Positions 32,894 to 42,544 are shown, counted from the stretch's first letter. The stretch is DNA of 56,774 nt from Bacteroidales bacterium (GCA_030524805.1 JAUNFY010000011.1:1-56774), one strand, 5' to 3'. The notes: a model not told the origin generated them from the letters alone. Program-made: numbers and translations.

Positions 32894-35014
32894 ATGAAAA
32901 ATTTGAAATTCATTGTGACTATGATTTTGCTCTTGACGGCATCTAATTTGAGAGCTCAATCAATGGAAGGCCACACCGGTTCAAACTCCGAACCGGACTC
33001 CATGAAGTATGAGAAGGAGTTGATGGAGGTTGTTGTGAAAGCAAGCCGTAAATATGTAAAGCCGACAAGCCGAGGAGTGAAAGTGTCGATGATAGGAAAC
33101 CCGGTGGCAAAACTTGGGTCCGCTTCCGACGCGCTCAAACAGCTTCCTATGATCGATGCTTCAAAGGGAGGCATAGAAGTGCTTGGATATGGCTCACCGC
33201 AAATCTACATCAACAACAAGCTTGTGCGCAACACCTCGGAGCTATCTATGCTCTCGGCAGACGATATCAAAGATGTGGAGATTATCACAAATCCTTCATC
33301 CAAATACGGTACAGACGTAGCATCCGTTATATTGATTCGTACCAGGAAGCCGAACGAGGGATTTCATGCCGTTGCCGCAGGCAACGCTACAATGTCAGAA
33401 GCATTCTCCGCTTCCGGAGATGTAAATGTGAACTACCATACAGAAAGTGGATTCACTTTCTTTGGTGATTTCGCATACGGCACTGCCGCATATAAGCAAA
33501 AACGTTATTACCGTGAGGAATTCTTTATCTCAGGAAAACCGGAAGAACTGTTTTACACACAGACCCACTCAAATGCGAGGAGCAGAAGTCAGTCTCTTTC
33601 CGCAGACGGAGGCGTGAACTATGATTTTGGCAAACATTCAGTCGGTGTTAAGTACTCTTTCTTCCGCACCCCGAAAAGCCATTACACCGACCATGCCAAT
33701 ACTGAAACAGATGCCCGAAGTGAATTGTCAACAATAACATCAAGTACCGACCTTAACTCCCAAAATTCAATGCACCACTTGAATCTGTTTGGAGATTTTG
33801 CGTTGCCACTAAGCATCGGACTTAGATTTGACGCAGACTATGTTAATTCATTCAAAAGGTCTTCCTCTGCTGTGGATGAGAATGAATCATCGGAATGGGT
33901 TCGTAACGATAACCATACGGTCAGCAACCTATGGGCTGCAAAACTGGTACTGACAAGAAAAGTCCTAAACACTGAATTTGAAATTGGAACCGATATTTCC
34001 CATACATTCAATAATCAGGATTTCACCAGTATAGCATCCGACAATTCATCTTTTCTAAAACCGGGAGAAGACGATGTGAAGCAAAATCTCTATGCAGTGT
34101 TCGGCAGTTTCGACTGGACCCCTGATAAGAAATGGAATGTATATGGCGGCATTCGTTGGGAATCAACCGACAGCAGATATCGCCATGACAATATCCTAAA
34201 CCCGGAATTATCTCGTACTTATGGGAATATCCTCCCAAACTTAGGAGTATCTTTCAATTCAGGAATACACGCTTCATTGTTCTACCGCGCGTCTGTTTAC
34301 CGTCCCGGATATCAATCGCTTGACAATAATTATATCTATGTTACTCCGACTCTTTGGGAAACCGGCAATCCGGAATTAAGGACAACATTGGTTCATCGTA
34401 TAGGGCTCAATCTGTCTTATAAGAAATTTACCTTACAAAGTTCATTCAGAATAAATGAGAGAAATACAAGTGCGGTATATTGCCATAATGATGAAAAAGG
34501 CATAAACATCACAAAGCCTGTCAATCTGCCACGTTATAATTATTTTCAGATAGTGGCAGTCCAGCAACTGGACTTCGGTTTCTGGCATCCCACATTACAG
34601 GGAGTATTCTATGTTCAGGATTTGAAATACGGTGCACCACAAAGAAAATACGACAAGCCTCTCTATACTCTCTCAATGAACAACAGGTTTGACATACCCG
34701 GAAGTATATACGCTTATTTGAGTGTCTTTTGCATGGGAACGGGAAATCAAGACGTAGTATATTCGCACGGATCATGGCAGGCATCTCTTACTGTAAATAA
34801 AATATGGAAGAATTGGACTTTCACCTTATCTGCAAATGACTTGTTTGGCACGTGGCGACAACCGTTTGATACAACAACAAATACAGTAGCATATTCTTCC
34901 AATCGAAAGGGCGGCTCTCAATCAGTGTCTTTAAGTGTCAGATATACTCTTAACAGCGCCAAAGGTAAATATAAAGGAAAAACGGCAAGACAGGATGAAA
35001 TTGACCGATTCTAA
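32894..35014 (+). CDS. TonB-dependent receptor-like outer-membrane barrel protein
   Basis: A 706-residue protein with signal peptide MKNLKFIVTMILLLTASNLRA. Residues about 40-150 form a TonB plug (ELMEVVVKASRKYV, DALKQLPMIDASKGGIEVLGYGSPQIYINNKLV, DDIKDVEIITNPSSKYG). A barrel of about 550 residues follows (outer membrane beta-barrel family 3). There is no CarboxypepD_reg domain before the plug, so it is shorter than usual. The C-terminus ends in a charged tail instead of an aromatic residue. It is likely controlled by the TPR-HTH protein upstream. The ligand is unknown. Confidence 0.82.
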   Translation: MKNLKFIVTMILLLTASNLRAQSMEGHTGSNSEPDSMKYEKELMEVVVKASRKYVKPTSRGVKVSMIGNPVAKLGSASDALKQLPMIDASKGGIEVLGYGSPQIYINNKLVRNTSELSMLSADDIKDVEIITNPSSKYGTDVASVILIRTRKPNEGFHAVAAGNATMSEAFSASGDVNVNYHTESGFTFFGDFAYGTAAYKQKRYYREEFFISGKPEELFYTQTHSNARSRSQSLSADGGVNYDFGKHSVGVKYSFFRTPKSHYTDHANTETDARSELSTITSSTDLNSQNSMHHLNLFGDFALPLSIGLRFDADYVNSFKRSSSAVDENESSEWVRNDNHTVSNLWAAKLVLTRKVLNTEFEIGTDISHTFNNQDFTSIASDNSSFLKPGEDDVKQNLYAVFGSFDWTPDKKWNVYGGIRWESTDSRYRHDNILNPELSRTYGNILPNLGVSFNSGIHASLFYRASVYRPGYQSLDNNYIYVTPTLWETGNPELRTTLVHRIGLNLSYKKFTLQSSFRINERNTSAVYCHNDEKGINITKPVNLPRYNYFQIVAVQQLDFGFWHPTLQGVFYVQDLKYGAPQRKYDKPLYTLSMNNRFDIPGSIYAYLSVFCMGTGNQDVVYSHGSWQASLTVNKIWKNWTFTLSANDLFGTWRQPFDTTTNTVAYSSNRKGGSQSVSLSVRYTLNSAKGKYKGKTARQDEIDRF

Positions 35015-35092
35015 AAATATACGAAATGCTGATAATTTCACGTTATTTAGGTAGTTTATAAAATCAGTATGCACTTCATCATCTGAGCCACT

Positions 35093-35917
35093 ATGCGAAT
35101 ATTCACCTTTTCTTTTTCCCCTACCGGGACATCAGCCAAGATACTGCGCGGCATTGCCGAAGGGCTGTCCGGGATACAGGATGCCGCTGTCGTCCACACC
35201 GACCTCACGTTCAAGCCAGCCGCTGACATCGCGCTCTCTCCCGATGACATTGTAGTCGCGGCAGCCCCTGTCTACGGCGGAAAAATAGCACCGATAGCGA
35301 AGCAACGCCTGAGAGGACTCCGCGGCAACAACGCCCGATGCATAGTCGCCGCCATTTATGGCAACCGCGCGTTTGAAAACGCAGTAGCCGATTTCGCATC
35401 GTTCATGACCGAAGCCGGACTCATCGTATGCGGAGCGGCGGCTTTCGTCGGAGAGCACTCCTATTCCACTGCCGCCACCCCTATCGCATCCGGTCGCCCC
35501 GACAGCAACGACATGGCCGATGCGCGGACTTTCGGCAGGGAAATAGCCGCCAGAATACTCAGCGGCGAATTGCGGGAAGTAAGCGCCGCATCGCTGGCCG
35601 ATGTGCCGTCGCCACCCGAATCGATGGTCAACTTCCGCAACTTCGTGATTGGCTACCAAAAACAGCAGGCGGAAAATCCGGTGGCTTATCTTCCTCAGGT
35701 CGACCCCTCGCTTTGCGACGGCTGCGGCATCTGCTACGGCGTATGCCCTACCGAGGCGATCGCTCCCGACTGCGATGAGGCTGATCCCGCCAAGTGCATC
35801 AAATGCTGCGCCTGCGTGAAAAGTTGTCCGCAGGGTGCACGCCGGCTCGACACTCCGTTTGCGAAACCGCTGTCGGAAAACTTCAATCAGCGGAAATCGC
35901 CCGTCTGGATTCTTTAA
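35093..35917 (+). CDS. EFR1 family ferrodoxin (flavodoxin plus 2x[4Fe-4S])
   Basis: A 274-residue protein. The N-terminal flavodoxin-like domain has the FMN loop FSFSPTGTSAKI (about 4-15) and VVAAAPVYGGKIAP. The C-terminal part has two [4Fe-4S] motifs: CDGCGICYGVCPTEAI (about 204-219) and CIKCCACVKSCPQGAR (about 226-241). This is the EFR1 layout, an electron carrier of anaerobes whose partners are not fixed. The C-terminal KSPVWIL tail is usual for the family. The small membrane protein copy 2 follows with its own promoter. Confidence 0.9.
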   Translation: MRIFTFSFSPTGTSAKILRGIAEGLSGIQDAAVVHTDLTFKPAADIALSPDDIVVAAAPVYGGKIAPIAKQRLRGLRGNNARCIVAAIYGNRAFENAVADFASFMTEAGLIVCGAAAFVGEHSYSTAATPIASGRPDSNDMADARTFGREIAARILSGELREVSAASLADVPSPPESMVNFRNFVIGYQKQQAENPVAYLPQVDPSLCDGCGICYGVCPTEAIAPDCDEADPAKCIKCCACVKSCPQGARRLDTPFAKPLSENFNQRKSPVWIL

Positions 35918-35950
35918 TGGTCGGATGCTTCTCAACCGGATTCTTTTTTG

Positions 35951-35958
35951 TAATTTTG
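35951..35958 (+). promoter_or_regulatory. -7 motif before the small membrane protein copy 2
   Basis: TAATTTTG is followed by CATAG, 24 bases before the ATG at 35983. Confidence 0.6.
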
Positions 35959-35982
35959 CATAGACATTTACTTCGTATAGAA

Positions 35983-36174
35983 ATGAAGACAATCAGATTC
36001 TTCAAGATAATGCAATTTGTGTTTGCCGCCATCGCTATTGTGGCATTCATCAGGTCATGTTTCGACGCTTTCGATTCGCTGGCGCCGATGTCGTGCGTAG
36101 CCTCCGCGGCGGCCGCCTCAATAATATTCGGGCGCCGGGCGCGTCAACTCGCCGACAACAATCAGGATAAGTAA
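35983..36174 (+). CDS. Small single-span membrane protein, copy 2
   Basis: A 63-residue protein, MKTIRFFKIMQFVFAAIA at the start, with one hydrophobic helix, a Cys, the invariant SLAPMSCVA block and a basic GRRARQL segment. It matches the protein at 7645-7836 over its whole length with about ten to fifteen conservative differences. The start is fixed by the promoter at 35951. A longer frame reaches back to 35794 through the EFR1 gene and is not real. The function is unknown. Confidence 0.72.
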   Translation: MKTIRFFKIMQFVFAAIAIVAFIRSCFDAFDSLAPMSCVASAAAASIIFGRRARQLADNNQDK

Positions 36175-36257
36175 TCACTCATCCCAACCGTATTTTTCCC
36201 CGGGCAATCAGTTAGCCCCCGGATTACCAACCAATTCAAAATCCCCGATCAAACAAA

Positions 36258-37058
36258 ATGTCACAAATTCCGAACGACTACCAACCGCTGCTCGCGGCGG
36301 CCCTGGAGATGGCTGAAAATGCCGGAAAGATACAAATGAAATATTTCCGGCAGAGCAATCTGGAGCAGTCTACCAAACTCAACGACAGCGATGTAGTGAC
36401 CATCGCCGACAAAGAATCCGAGGCGTACATACTCGGCTTCATCCGCCGCCATTTCCCCGACCACGGCATCATATCGGAAGAATCAGGGAGGGAACATGAG
36501 GAGAAGGAATGGCGATGGGTGATCGACCCGCTCGACGGCACAACCAATTTCGCGTCGGGCCTTCCGGTATTCTGCGTTTCTATCGCACTCGAGCACAATA
36601 AGGATGCCGTGATAGGAGTGGTCTACGCTCCCTATCTTGGCGAGCGTTTCCACGCGGTGAAGGGAGCCGGTGCATGGCTCAACGGGCTGCCCATCCACTG
36701 CTCCGGCAAGCAGGAACTTTCGAAGGCTGTGGTAGCCACCGGAATGCCCTACGACCGCAACGACAATGCCGACAACAATCTCGACGAGATAAGCCGCATG
36801 GCACTCCGCGTAAGGGGTATCCGAAGGATGGGCTCGGCAGCCATCGACCTGTGCTATACGGCAGCCGGTTTTCTCGACGCCTACTGGGAACTGAACCTCA
36901 ACCGCTGGGATGTGGCAGCCGGCCAGCTGATAGCGAAAGAAGCCGGAGCCATCATCGAGCCTATCCGCACCGACAGGAATCATTCCATCCTTGCCTCCAA
37001 TCCCGGCCTGCACGCAGCCATGCGGCAGATTCTTCTTCATGAATCACCAAATCAGTAA
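36258..37058 (+). CDS. Inositol monophosphatase family protein (SuhB-like)
   Basis: A 266-residue protein with the metal-binding motifs of the Li+-sensitive phosphatase family: SEESG (about 74-78), WVIDPLDGTTNF (about 90-101) and LNRWDVAAGQLIAKEAGA (about 215-232). It hydrolyses phosphate from inositol-type or related small molecules. In Bacteroidales the true substrate is unsettled, and NADP or sugar phosphates are possible. Length is normal. The DNA alkylation repair-type gene follows after 20 bases, probably in the same operon. Confidence 0.92.
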   Translation: MSQIPNDYQPLLAAALEMAENAGKIQMKYFRQSNLEQSTKLNDSDVVTIADKESEAYILGFIRRHFPDHGIISEESGREHEEKEWRWVIDPLDGTTNFASGLPVFCVSIALEHNKDAVIGVVYAPYLGERFHAVKGAGAWLNGLPIHCSGKQELSKAVVATGMPYDRNDNADNNLDEISRMALRVRGIRRMGSAAIDLCYTAAGFLDAYWELNLNRWDVAAGQLIAKEAGAIIEPIRTDRNHSILASNPGLHAAMRQILLHESPNQ

Positions 37059-37078
37059 TCACAAAAAGCGACACGGAA

Positions 37079-37828
37079 ATGACAGAAGCTGCCGACATAG
37101 AACATACCTTGCTCTCCATGGCCGATGAGCGCCAGGCACGCCAGTTGCTGAGGTTTTTCAAGACCGGTCCCGGCCAATATGGCGAAGGCGACCGCTTTAT
37201 CGGGCTCCGCAACCCGCAGGTGCGCCTCGTGGTGAAAGAAGCGTGGAAAGACACTCCGCTCAGCGAGGCGGCCACACTCGCCATGTCGCCGCTACACGAA
37301 GTGCGACTCTGCGGACTCCTGATCATGGTGGAGCAATACCTGCGGGCCATGAAGAAGAAAGACAGGTGCCTGCGCAACGAGATTTTCGACACATACCTCT
37401 CGCTTCATCCCTATGTCAACAACTGGGACCTCGTGGACCTGTCGGCCATCAAGATAGCGGGCTACCACGAAACCGACTACCCCGACATGACGCTGCTCGA
37501 CGAGTGGATAAAGCCTGAGAACCACACTCTCTGGCAGCAACGCATCGCCATGGTGAGCACATGGATGCTCACACGCGCCGGACGCCCCGACGTCTGTTTC
37601 CGCCGCGCCGCTCACCTACTCTCAAGTCCGCACGACCTGCTGCACAAGGCTGCCGGATGGATGCTGCGCGAGGCATGGAAGAAAGGCTACCGCGAAGACT
37701 TGCGTGCCTTTCTCGAAGAGAACGTAGCCGGCATGCCGTCCGTGATGCTGAGCTACGCCTGCGAGAAGATGACGGAAGACGAGCGCCACCTGTGGCAGCA
37801 GAAACGCAAAGTCAGCGCTTCCTCCTGA
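37079..37828 (+). CDS. DNA alkylation repair protein (AlkD-like)
   Basis: A 249-residue all-helical HEAT-like protein: ERQARQLLRFFKTGPGQYGEGDRFIGLRNPQVR at the start, then SPLHEVRLCGLLIMV, the VNNWDLVDLSAIKIAG block with the conserved NWDLVD, and WMLREAWKKG near the end. This fits the AlkC/AlkD glycosylases, which remove 3-methyladenine or 7-methylguanine-type lesions without base flipping. It is placed directly behind the monophosphatase gene. Confidence 0.9.
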   Translation: MTEAADIEHTLLSMADERQARQLLRFFKTGPGQYGEGDRFIGLRNPQVRLVVKEAWKDTPLSEAATLAMSPLHEVRLCGLLIMVEQYLRAMKKKDRCLRNEIFDTYLSLHPYVNNWDLVDLSAIKIAGYHETDYPDMTLLDEWIKPENHTLWQQRIAMVSTWMLTRAGRPDVCFRRAAHLLSSPHDLLHKAAGWMLREAWKKGYREDLRAFLEENVAGMPSVMLSYACEKMTEDERHLWQQKRKVSASS

Positions 37829-38297
37829 TCACCTCGATATCAGGAAAGAAGAATGAAAAACATGACTTTTCAGCAACAACTACCGAAAAAAACATGATGC
37901 GCGGTCAGGGAGGCTGTTGTAAATTTGCATCCGGAAACCACGTGTTGAAGTTGTCTGAACAACTTTATCAAACACAAGGGAATTTTTGGATATATTTACC
38001 GACTTTTTTACTTTGCAGATTTTCGGAGTAGTTGTAATTTTGCAAGCGTAAAGTTGCTGCGATCTGCTTTCAATCAATGCTTACAGTTGGCAGACGTCGG
38101 GCAACGGATTATTAGTCACCAGTGATGGCACTACAGGTAAATAATGGATATATGTGATTCCAACCAAACTTCTTAACATTGGCGAAATCGGGCATCAAGT
38201 AGTGATTACTTGGTGTCCGGTATGTTTCAGGGCCATACCTCATGGCATGCGACGCATCCTTCCGTCCGGACTTTCCCGCGATTTTTGAGTCTGATTT
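37829..38297. other. Intergenic region with several promoter-like motifs
   Basis: There is no coding frame that I trust. -7-type motifs occur at 37920-37927 (TAAATTTG) and 38035-38042 (TAATTTTG). The palindrome AAGTTGTCTGAACAACTT is at 37948-37965 and resembles the two termini of element B joined together. This may be the site of a lost gene or of small RNAs. Confidence 0.4.
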
Positions 38298-38328
38298 TTG
38301 GAGCATACCGATTTTATCATTAACTTTG
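38298..38328 (+). promoter_or_regulatory. Promoter of the GH43 gene
   Basis: TTG at 38298-38300, 20 bases, and TAACTTTG at 38321-38328 match fully. The ATG at 38413 leaves a leader of about 75 bases. Confidence 0.65.
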
Positions 38329-38412
38329 CATCTCTGTAAGGGGGCTTCTCAACCGGGTCTCCTGCCGCTGTCTCCGGCAGCGACTATGCCTGCATTATAA
38401 AACCAAACTTTT

Positions 38413-40128
38413 ATGAAAACCAAGATTCTACTTGCCATGATGTGGCTGCTTTCCGCAGCGGGACTGCATGCCGCGACATTCCGAAACCCCGTCATCAACG
38501 CCGACGCGCCCGACATCAGCGTCTGCAAGGTTGCCGACACATACTATATGGTCAGCACCACCATGCACCTCATGCCCGGTGCCCCTATCATGAAGTCGAC
38601 CGACATGGTGAACTGGGAGACCATCAGCTACGTATTCGACCGCATCGACGACGGCGACCGCTACGACCTCATTGACGGACAGACCGTCTACGGACAGGGC
38701 CAGTGGGCCTCCAGCATACGCTACCACATGGGAAAATTCTACGTCTGGTTCACCGCCAACGGTGCTCCCGGCAAAGGGTTTGTTTTCTGCGCCGACAAGG
38801 CCGAGGGGCCATGGAAACTTGTGGCCCGCCCGCCCCACATGCACGATGCCTCGCTCTTTTTCGACGAGGACGGCAAGCGCTATCTCTTCACCGGCAGCGG
38901 AAGCTGCACCGTGGTGGAACTCGACGAGAACTTCAATCCCTTGCAAGGGGGGCTCAACAAGAAGGTGGTCGATGGCAGCACCGACCCCGACGAGCGCGGC
39001 GCACTGCTTGAGGGCAGCAGCGTGGTGAAGCACAACGGCAAATACTACATCTGCATGATTTCCATGAAATGGGGAGTCGACGGCCGCGTGCGCCGCGAGG
39101 TGTGCTACCGCGCTGACAACATCGCGGGCCCCTACGAGAAGAAAATCATACTCGAGACTCCCTTTGAGTCTTACGGCGGAGTGGGACAGGGATGCCTCGT
39201 GGGCGACGACCAAAGCGACCTCGGATGGTGGGCGCTCATCTTCCAGGACCGCGGCGGCATCGGACGCGTGCCCTGCGCGCTGCCCGTCACATGGATCGAG
39301 GGATGGCCTATGGTGGGAGAGTTCACCGGTGAAATCAACACCGCCATAGCGGAATGCAAGGCCGACAATCCTTCGGGCAATATTCGCCTCGATCGCCGTG
39401 CCTACCGCACCCCCTCCGACCTCAGCCTGCGCCACCCCTCCGTGCAGGGAATAATCGGCAGCGATGAATTCGACCTCCTCCCACTGAATCCGGAAGGTGC
39501 CTACCACGACCGTACCGGCCTCAGCAAATACTGGCAATGGAACCACAACCCCATCGACGAGGCATGGAGCCTTACCGACCGCCCGGGATTCCTGCGCCTG
39601 ACGACCGCAAGGGTTGTAGACAACATCAACGTCGCGCCCAACACCCTCACCCAACGCATGGCGGCACCGCTCTGCAGCGGTGCCGTCAAGATCGATGTTG
39701 CCAACATGAAGGATGGCGATATATGCGGGCTGGCGGCCTTCAACGGCGACAGCGGAGTAGCGCGGATTGTGCGGAAAGGGAAACGATTCTTCCTTCAGCT
39801 CACTGAGGAGAAAGCCGTATTCAAGGCACCCCGCGACATTGAGCGCGTCGACGTGACGATTCTGAAGGAAGTACCTCTTAAATTCAGCAGGAAGTCGGGC
39901 TCCGAAGTATATCTGAAAGTCAACGGCGACTTCAATCCCGGACGCGACATGGCTTCATTCTCCTACAGCCTCGACGGCGACAACTGGACCGACCTGGGGC
40001 ATGAGATACCGATGCGCTTCGACTACACCCGCCACTTCATGGGCACGAAGTTCGCCATTTTCAACTACGCCACCCGCTCCACAGGGGGCTACATCGACGT
40101 CGATTGGTTCCGCTTCGAGCAACTGTGA
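38413..40128 (+). CDS. GH43 family arabinofuranosidase/xylosidase
   Basis: A 571-residue secreted enzyme; the signal peptide ends near LHA. The N-terminal five-bladed propeller (about 20-320) has the GH43 catalytic set: base Asp in NADAPDISV (about 35), modulator Asp in HMHDASLFFDEDGKRYLFTG (about 157) and general acid Glu in LLEGSSVVKHNGKYYI (about 200). The C-terminal part (about 350-571) is the concanavalin-like beta-xylosidase C-terminal domain (YWQWNHNPIDEAWSL, MRFDYTRHFMGTKFAIFNYATRSTGGYIDVDWFRFE). This layout fits subfamily 12-like enzymes on arabinose or xylose side chains. It converges with the GH105-type gene, whose stop is 18 bases away. Confidence 0.9.
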   Translation: MKTKILLAMMWLLSAAGLHAATFRNPVINADAPDISVCKVADTYYMVSTTMHLMPGAPIMKSTDMVNWETISYVFDRIDDGDRYDLIDGQTVYGQGQWASSIRYHMGKFYVWFTANGAPGKGFVFCADKAEGPWKLVARPPHMHDASLFFDEDGKRYLFTGSGSCTVVELDENFNPLQGGLNKKVVDGSTDPDERGALLEGSSVVKHNGKYYICMISMKWGVDGRVRREVCYRADNIAGPYEKKIILETPFESYGGVGQGCLVGDDQSDLGWWALIFQDRGGIGRVPCALPVTWIEGWPMVGEFTGEINTAIAECKADNPSGNIRLDRRAYRTPSDLSLRHPSVQGIIGSDEFDLLPLNPEGAYHDRTGLSKYWQWNHNPIDEAWSLTDRPGFLRLTTARVVDNINVAPNTLTQRMAAPLCSGAVKIDVANMKDGDICGLAAFNGDSGVARIVRKGKRFFLQLTEEKAVFKAPRDIERVDVTILKEVPLKFSRKSGSEVYLKVNGDFNPGRDMASFSYSLDGDNWTDLGHEIPMRFDYTRHFMGTKFAIFNYATRSTGGYIDVDWFRFEQL

Positions 40129-40145
40129 GAAGCGGCGCCCTCGCG

Positions 40146-42461
40146 TCAGAAACGGTCTTTTATCGCCGGGCCGTCGCTCCACTGATGGTCTTTCGGGAAG
40201 GGCTGTCCGCCCCACGCCTTGCGCGATGTCCAAGGCTGCGCGGCGTCGGTCCAGTAAGGATGCGCTGCCGGGAGGCCTAAGGGCAGGAATGCGAGCGAGG
40301 TCATGTAGAGCGAGCCGTTGTTGGTATACCAGTCGGCTATTCCCGGCTGGCGGCCGCAGAATCCGATGGTGAGGAATCCTCCCTCGTTGAAGTTTTCCTT
40401 GTCGTCAAACATGCTGTGCATCACCGCCGTAAGTGCCGCACGCACCTGTCCGTTGCCAAGTCCCTCGGGCAGTTCGCCATGCCATGCCGTCAGCGCCAGC
40501 GGCTGCATCGCCGCCATGCGGTAGGGTATGGAGCGGCCAAACACCGGGAAGGTGCCTTCGGGCGATATCATGCGCTCGAGCACTATCGAGAATTTCTTCG
40601 CACGGCGCAGCGCGTTGGCGTGGTAGCGGACGTAGTCGATGCGCGTGCGCCGGCCTGCATCCTTCATGGCCTGCAGCGTCTCGAGAAGCATCGGGTGGAA
40701 CACATAGCTTGAATAGTAGTCGAAGGCAAACGTCGGGCCGTCGGAATACCATCCGTCGCCCACATACCATTCGTTGACTTTCCTTATGGCCGAGTTCACC
40801 CTGTATTCATCGCATTCCGCACCTGCCTTTGCCAGCAGGCTCTCCACCTCGGCCGAGAAGAGAAGCCAGTTGGTGTAGGGCGGATCGATGGAGCGCAGCC
40901 CCGTGAATTCCTTGATGTAGCGTTGTTTCGTGGTATCGTCGAGCGGCACCCACAGCGCGTCCCATGCCCTTAGGAAACTCTCGGCCACGTATGCAGCGTC
41001 GACGAGTACCTGTCCTTCCCCTTTCCAAAGCAGATAGTCGGGGCTGGCGGGGTCTACCGCATTGCGGTAGGACTGCAGCGCGAGCGAGCGCATCTCGGCG
41101 CGTTGCCGCCCTTCGGCCGTGTCGTCGTCGGGAAGCGCGAGCCAGGGCGCTATGCCGGCCATCAGGCGTCCGAATGTCTCCATATACACCACGTTGCGGT
41201 CGCGGCCGTCCCATGTCGGGCTCACTTCCACCTGCATGTTTTTCTTCAGTTCGCCACGCGCCATGTTCTCGAGCACGGGCCGGGCCATGCGGCAAAGCAG
41301 ATCCACCTGGTAGACGCGGTCGGCATTCTCCTGCGCCTCCAGACGCCTTACATATTCACACGCCGCCAGCAGGAACGCACCCGTTCCGAAATTGGATGTG
41401 GATGCAGCGTCCACCACCTGTCCCGGAATGGCCTTCTCCCCTATCGGCTGCACGTAGCCCACACGGCCATCTTTCTGCACCGCTGTGTTTTTCAGATAAT
41501 TCCACCCCTTCGCGGCGGCTTCTTCATATTTCGCTCCTTTCAGATATCCGTTGTTGAGGCCCCAGAGCAGCCCGTAGGTGAAGAAGGCTGTGCCGGAGGT
41601 CTCCGGACCGGGAGCATGGTCTTTGTCGAGTATCGAGCGGGTCCAATAGCCTTCGGGCTGTTGGCATGCCGTCACCGCGTCGGCCATATCCTTGAAGCGG
41701 TTCTCGAAATAGCCCCGGTGCCGGTAGTCGACCGGCAGGTCCTGAAGCACTTTCGCGAGCCCGGCGAGCACCCAGCCGTCGCCACGCGCCCAGAAATCTT
41801 TCTTTCCCGCCGACGTCTGATGCTTGTCGAAAGTGTATTTGGCATCGCGGTAATAGAGATTCTCGTCAGGGTCGAACATGATGCTGTCGGAATAGCATAC
41901 GTATTCATACAGTTTGTCGAGATATTTACCGTTTCCGGTAATCTTGTAGAGCTTTGTCATCACGGGCATCACCATGTAAAGCCCGTCGGCCCACCACCAA
42001 TAGTCGTTCTTCGGTGTCGACATCTCATATTCCATCACCTCGCGCGCCCGCCTGATGCGTCGGTCGTCGGGCAGAAGGTTGTAGAGGTCGGCGTATGTCT
42101 GGAAGCATATCTGCCAGTCGCCGAAGAGCACATGGTCGTCGGTTTCGCCATAATTGTATCGCCATTTGCTGCGGTCGGTGCCCTTAGCACCTTTCCATTC
42201 GTTGTGTTCGGCCCAACGCTGCGAGTAGTCGAGCCAGTCGCCGTTGCCGGTGAGCCGGTAGGCTTCCATGTTGCCGGTGTGGTAGGCGGCGTTGTCCCAG
42301 AAGGCGTTGGTCTCGGCCGCATGGTTCTGCTGCCAGTGGTTGTTGACCTTGTCGATGAGTTTCCTCACCTCCGCAGCCTCTTTCTTACCGTTCGCGCCGG
42401 CCGCCACGCCTACGGCAAGCGCCACGACAGCCAGACTCATCAAAAATCGTTTCATATTCAT
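40146..42461 (-). CDS. GH105-DUF2264 (GH154) fusion glycosidase
   Basis: A 771-residue secreted protein. Residues about 25-385 are an alpha6/alpha6-barrel unsaturated glucuronyl/rhamnogalacturonyl hydrolase (GH105/GH88): HVLFGDWQICFQTY, WWWADGLYMVMPVM with the likely catalytic Asp, DFWARGDGWVLAGLAKVL and ETSGTAFFTYGL. Residues about 400-765 are DUF2264, now a glycosidase family (GH154): SPTWDGRDRNVVYMETFGRLMAGIAPWLAL, YTNWLLFSAEVE and WYSDGPTFAFDYYSSYVFHPML. The two activities would remove terminal unsaturated and saturated uronic acids from pectic or arabinogalactan chains. ATGs at 42461 and 42455 are both possible starts; a TTG at 42470 is unlikely. Confidence 0.87.
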   Translation of the reverse strand: MNMKRFLMSLAVVALAVGVAAGANGKKEAAEVRKLIDKVNNHWQQNHAAETNAFWDNAAYHTGNMEAYRLTGNGDWLDYSQRWAEHNEWKGAKGTDRSKWRYNYGETDDHVLFGDWQICFQTYADLYNLLPDDRRIRRAREVMEYEMSTPKNDYWWWADGLYMVMPVMTKLYKITGNGKYLDKLYEYVCYSDSIMFDPDENLYYRDAKYTFDKHQTSAGKKDFWARGDGWVLAGLAKVLQDLPVDYRHRGYFENRFKDMADAVTACQQPEGYWTRSILDKDHAPGPETSGTAFFTYGLLWGLNNGYLKGAKYEEAAAKGWNYLKNTAVQKDGRVGYVQPIGEKAIPGQVVDAASTSNFGTGAFLLAACEYVRRLEAQENADRVYQVDLLCRMARPVLENMARGELKKNMQVEVSPTWDGRDRNVVYMETFGRLMAGIAPWLALPDDDTAEGRQRAEMRSLALQSYRNAVDPASPDYLLWKGEGQVLVDAAYVAESFLRAWDALWVPLDDTTKQRYIKEFTGLRSIDPPYTNWLLFSAEVESLLAKAGAECDEYRVNSAIRKVNEWYVGDGWYSDGPTFAFDYYSSYVFHPMLLETLQAMKDAGRRTRIDYVRYHANALRRAKKFSIVLERMISPEGTFPVFGRSIPYRMAAMQPLALTAWHGELPEGLGNGQVRAALTAVMHSMFDDKENFNEGGFLTIGFCGRQPGIADWYTNNGSLYMTSLAFLPLGLPAAHPYWTDAAQPWTSRKAWGGQPFPKDHQWSDGPAIKDRF

Positions 42462-42544
42462 GTTGATCAATTAATCTATAGTGAACGTGCGGCCATTGCG
42501 GCGCATCTTTTCAAGCAGGAAGGATGCCCCCTCCGCTTCCTCTG

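Noticed and set aside
35794-35982. Extended N-terminus for the small membrane protein copy 2
   Set aside because: It overlaps the EFR1 gene and contains the promoter of the short gene; the paralogue at 7.6 kb starts at MKT.
38428-39654. 408-codon minus-strand frame over the GH43 gene
   Set aside because: Shadow of a GC-rich gene with catalytic motifs on the plus strand.
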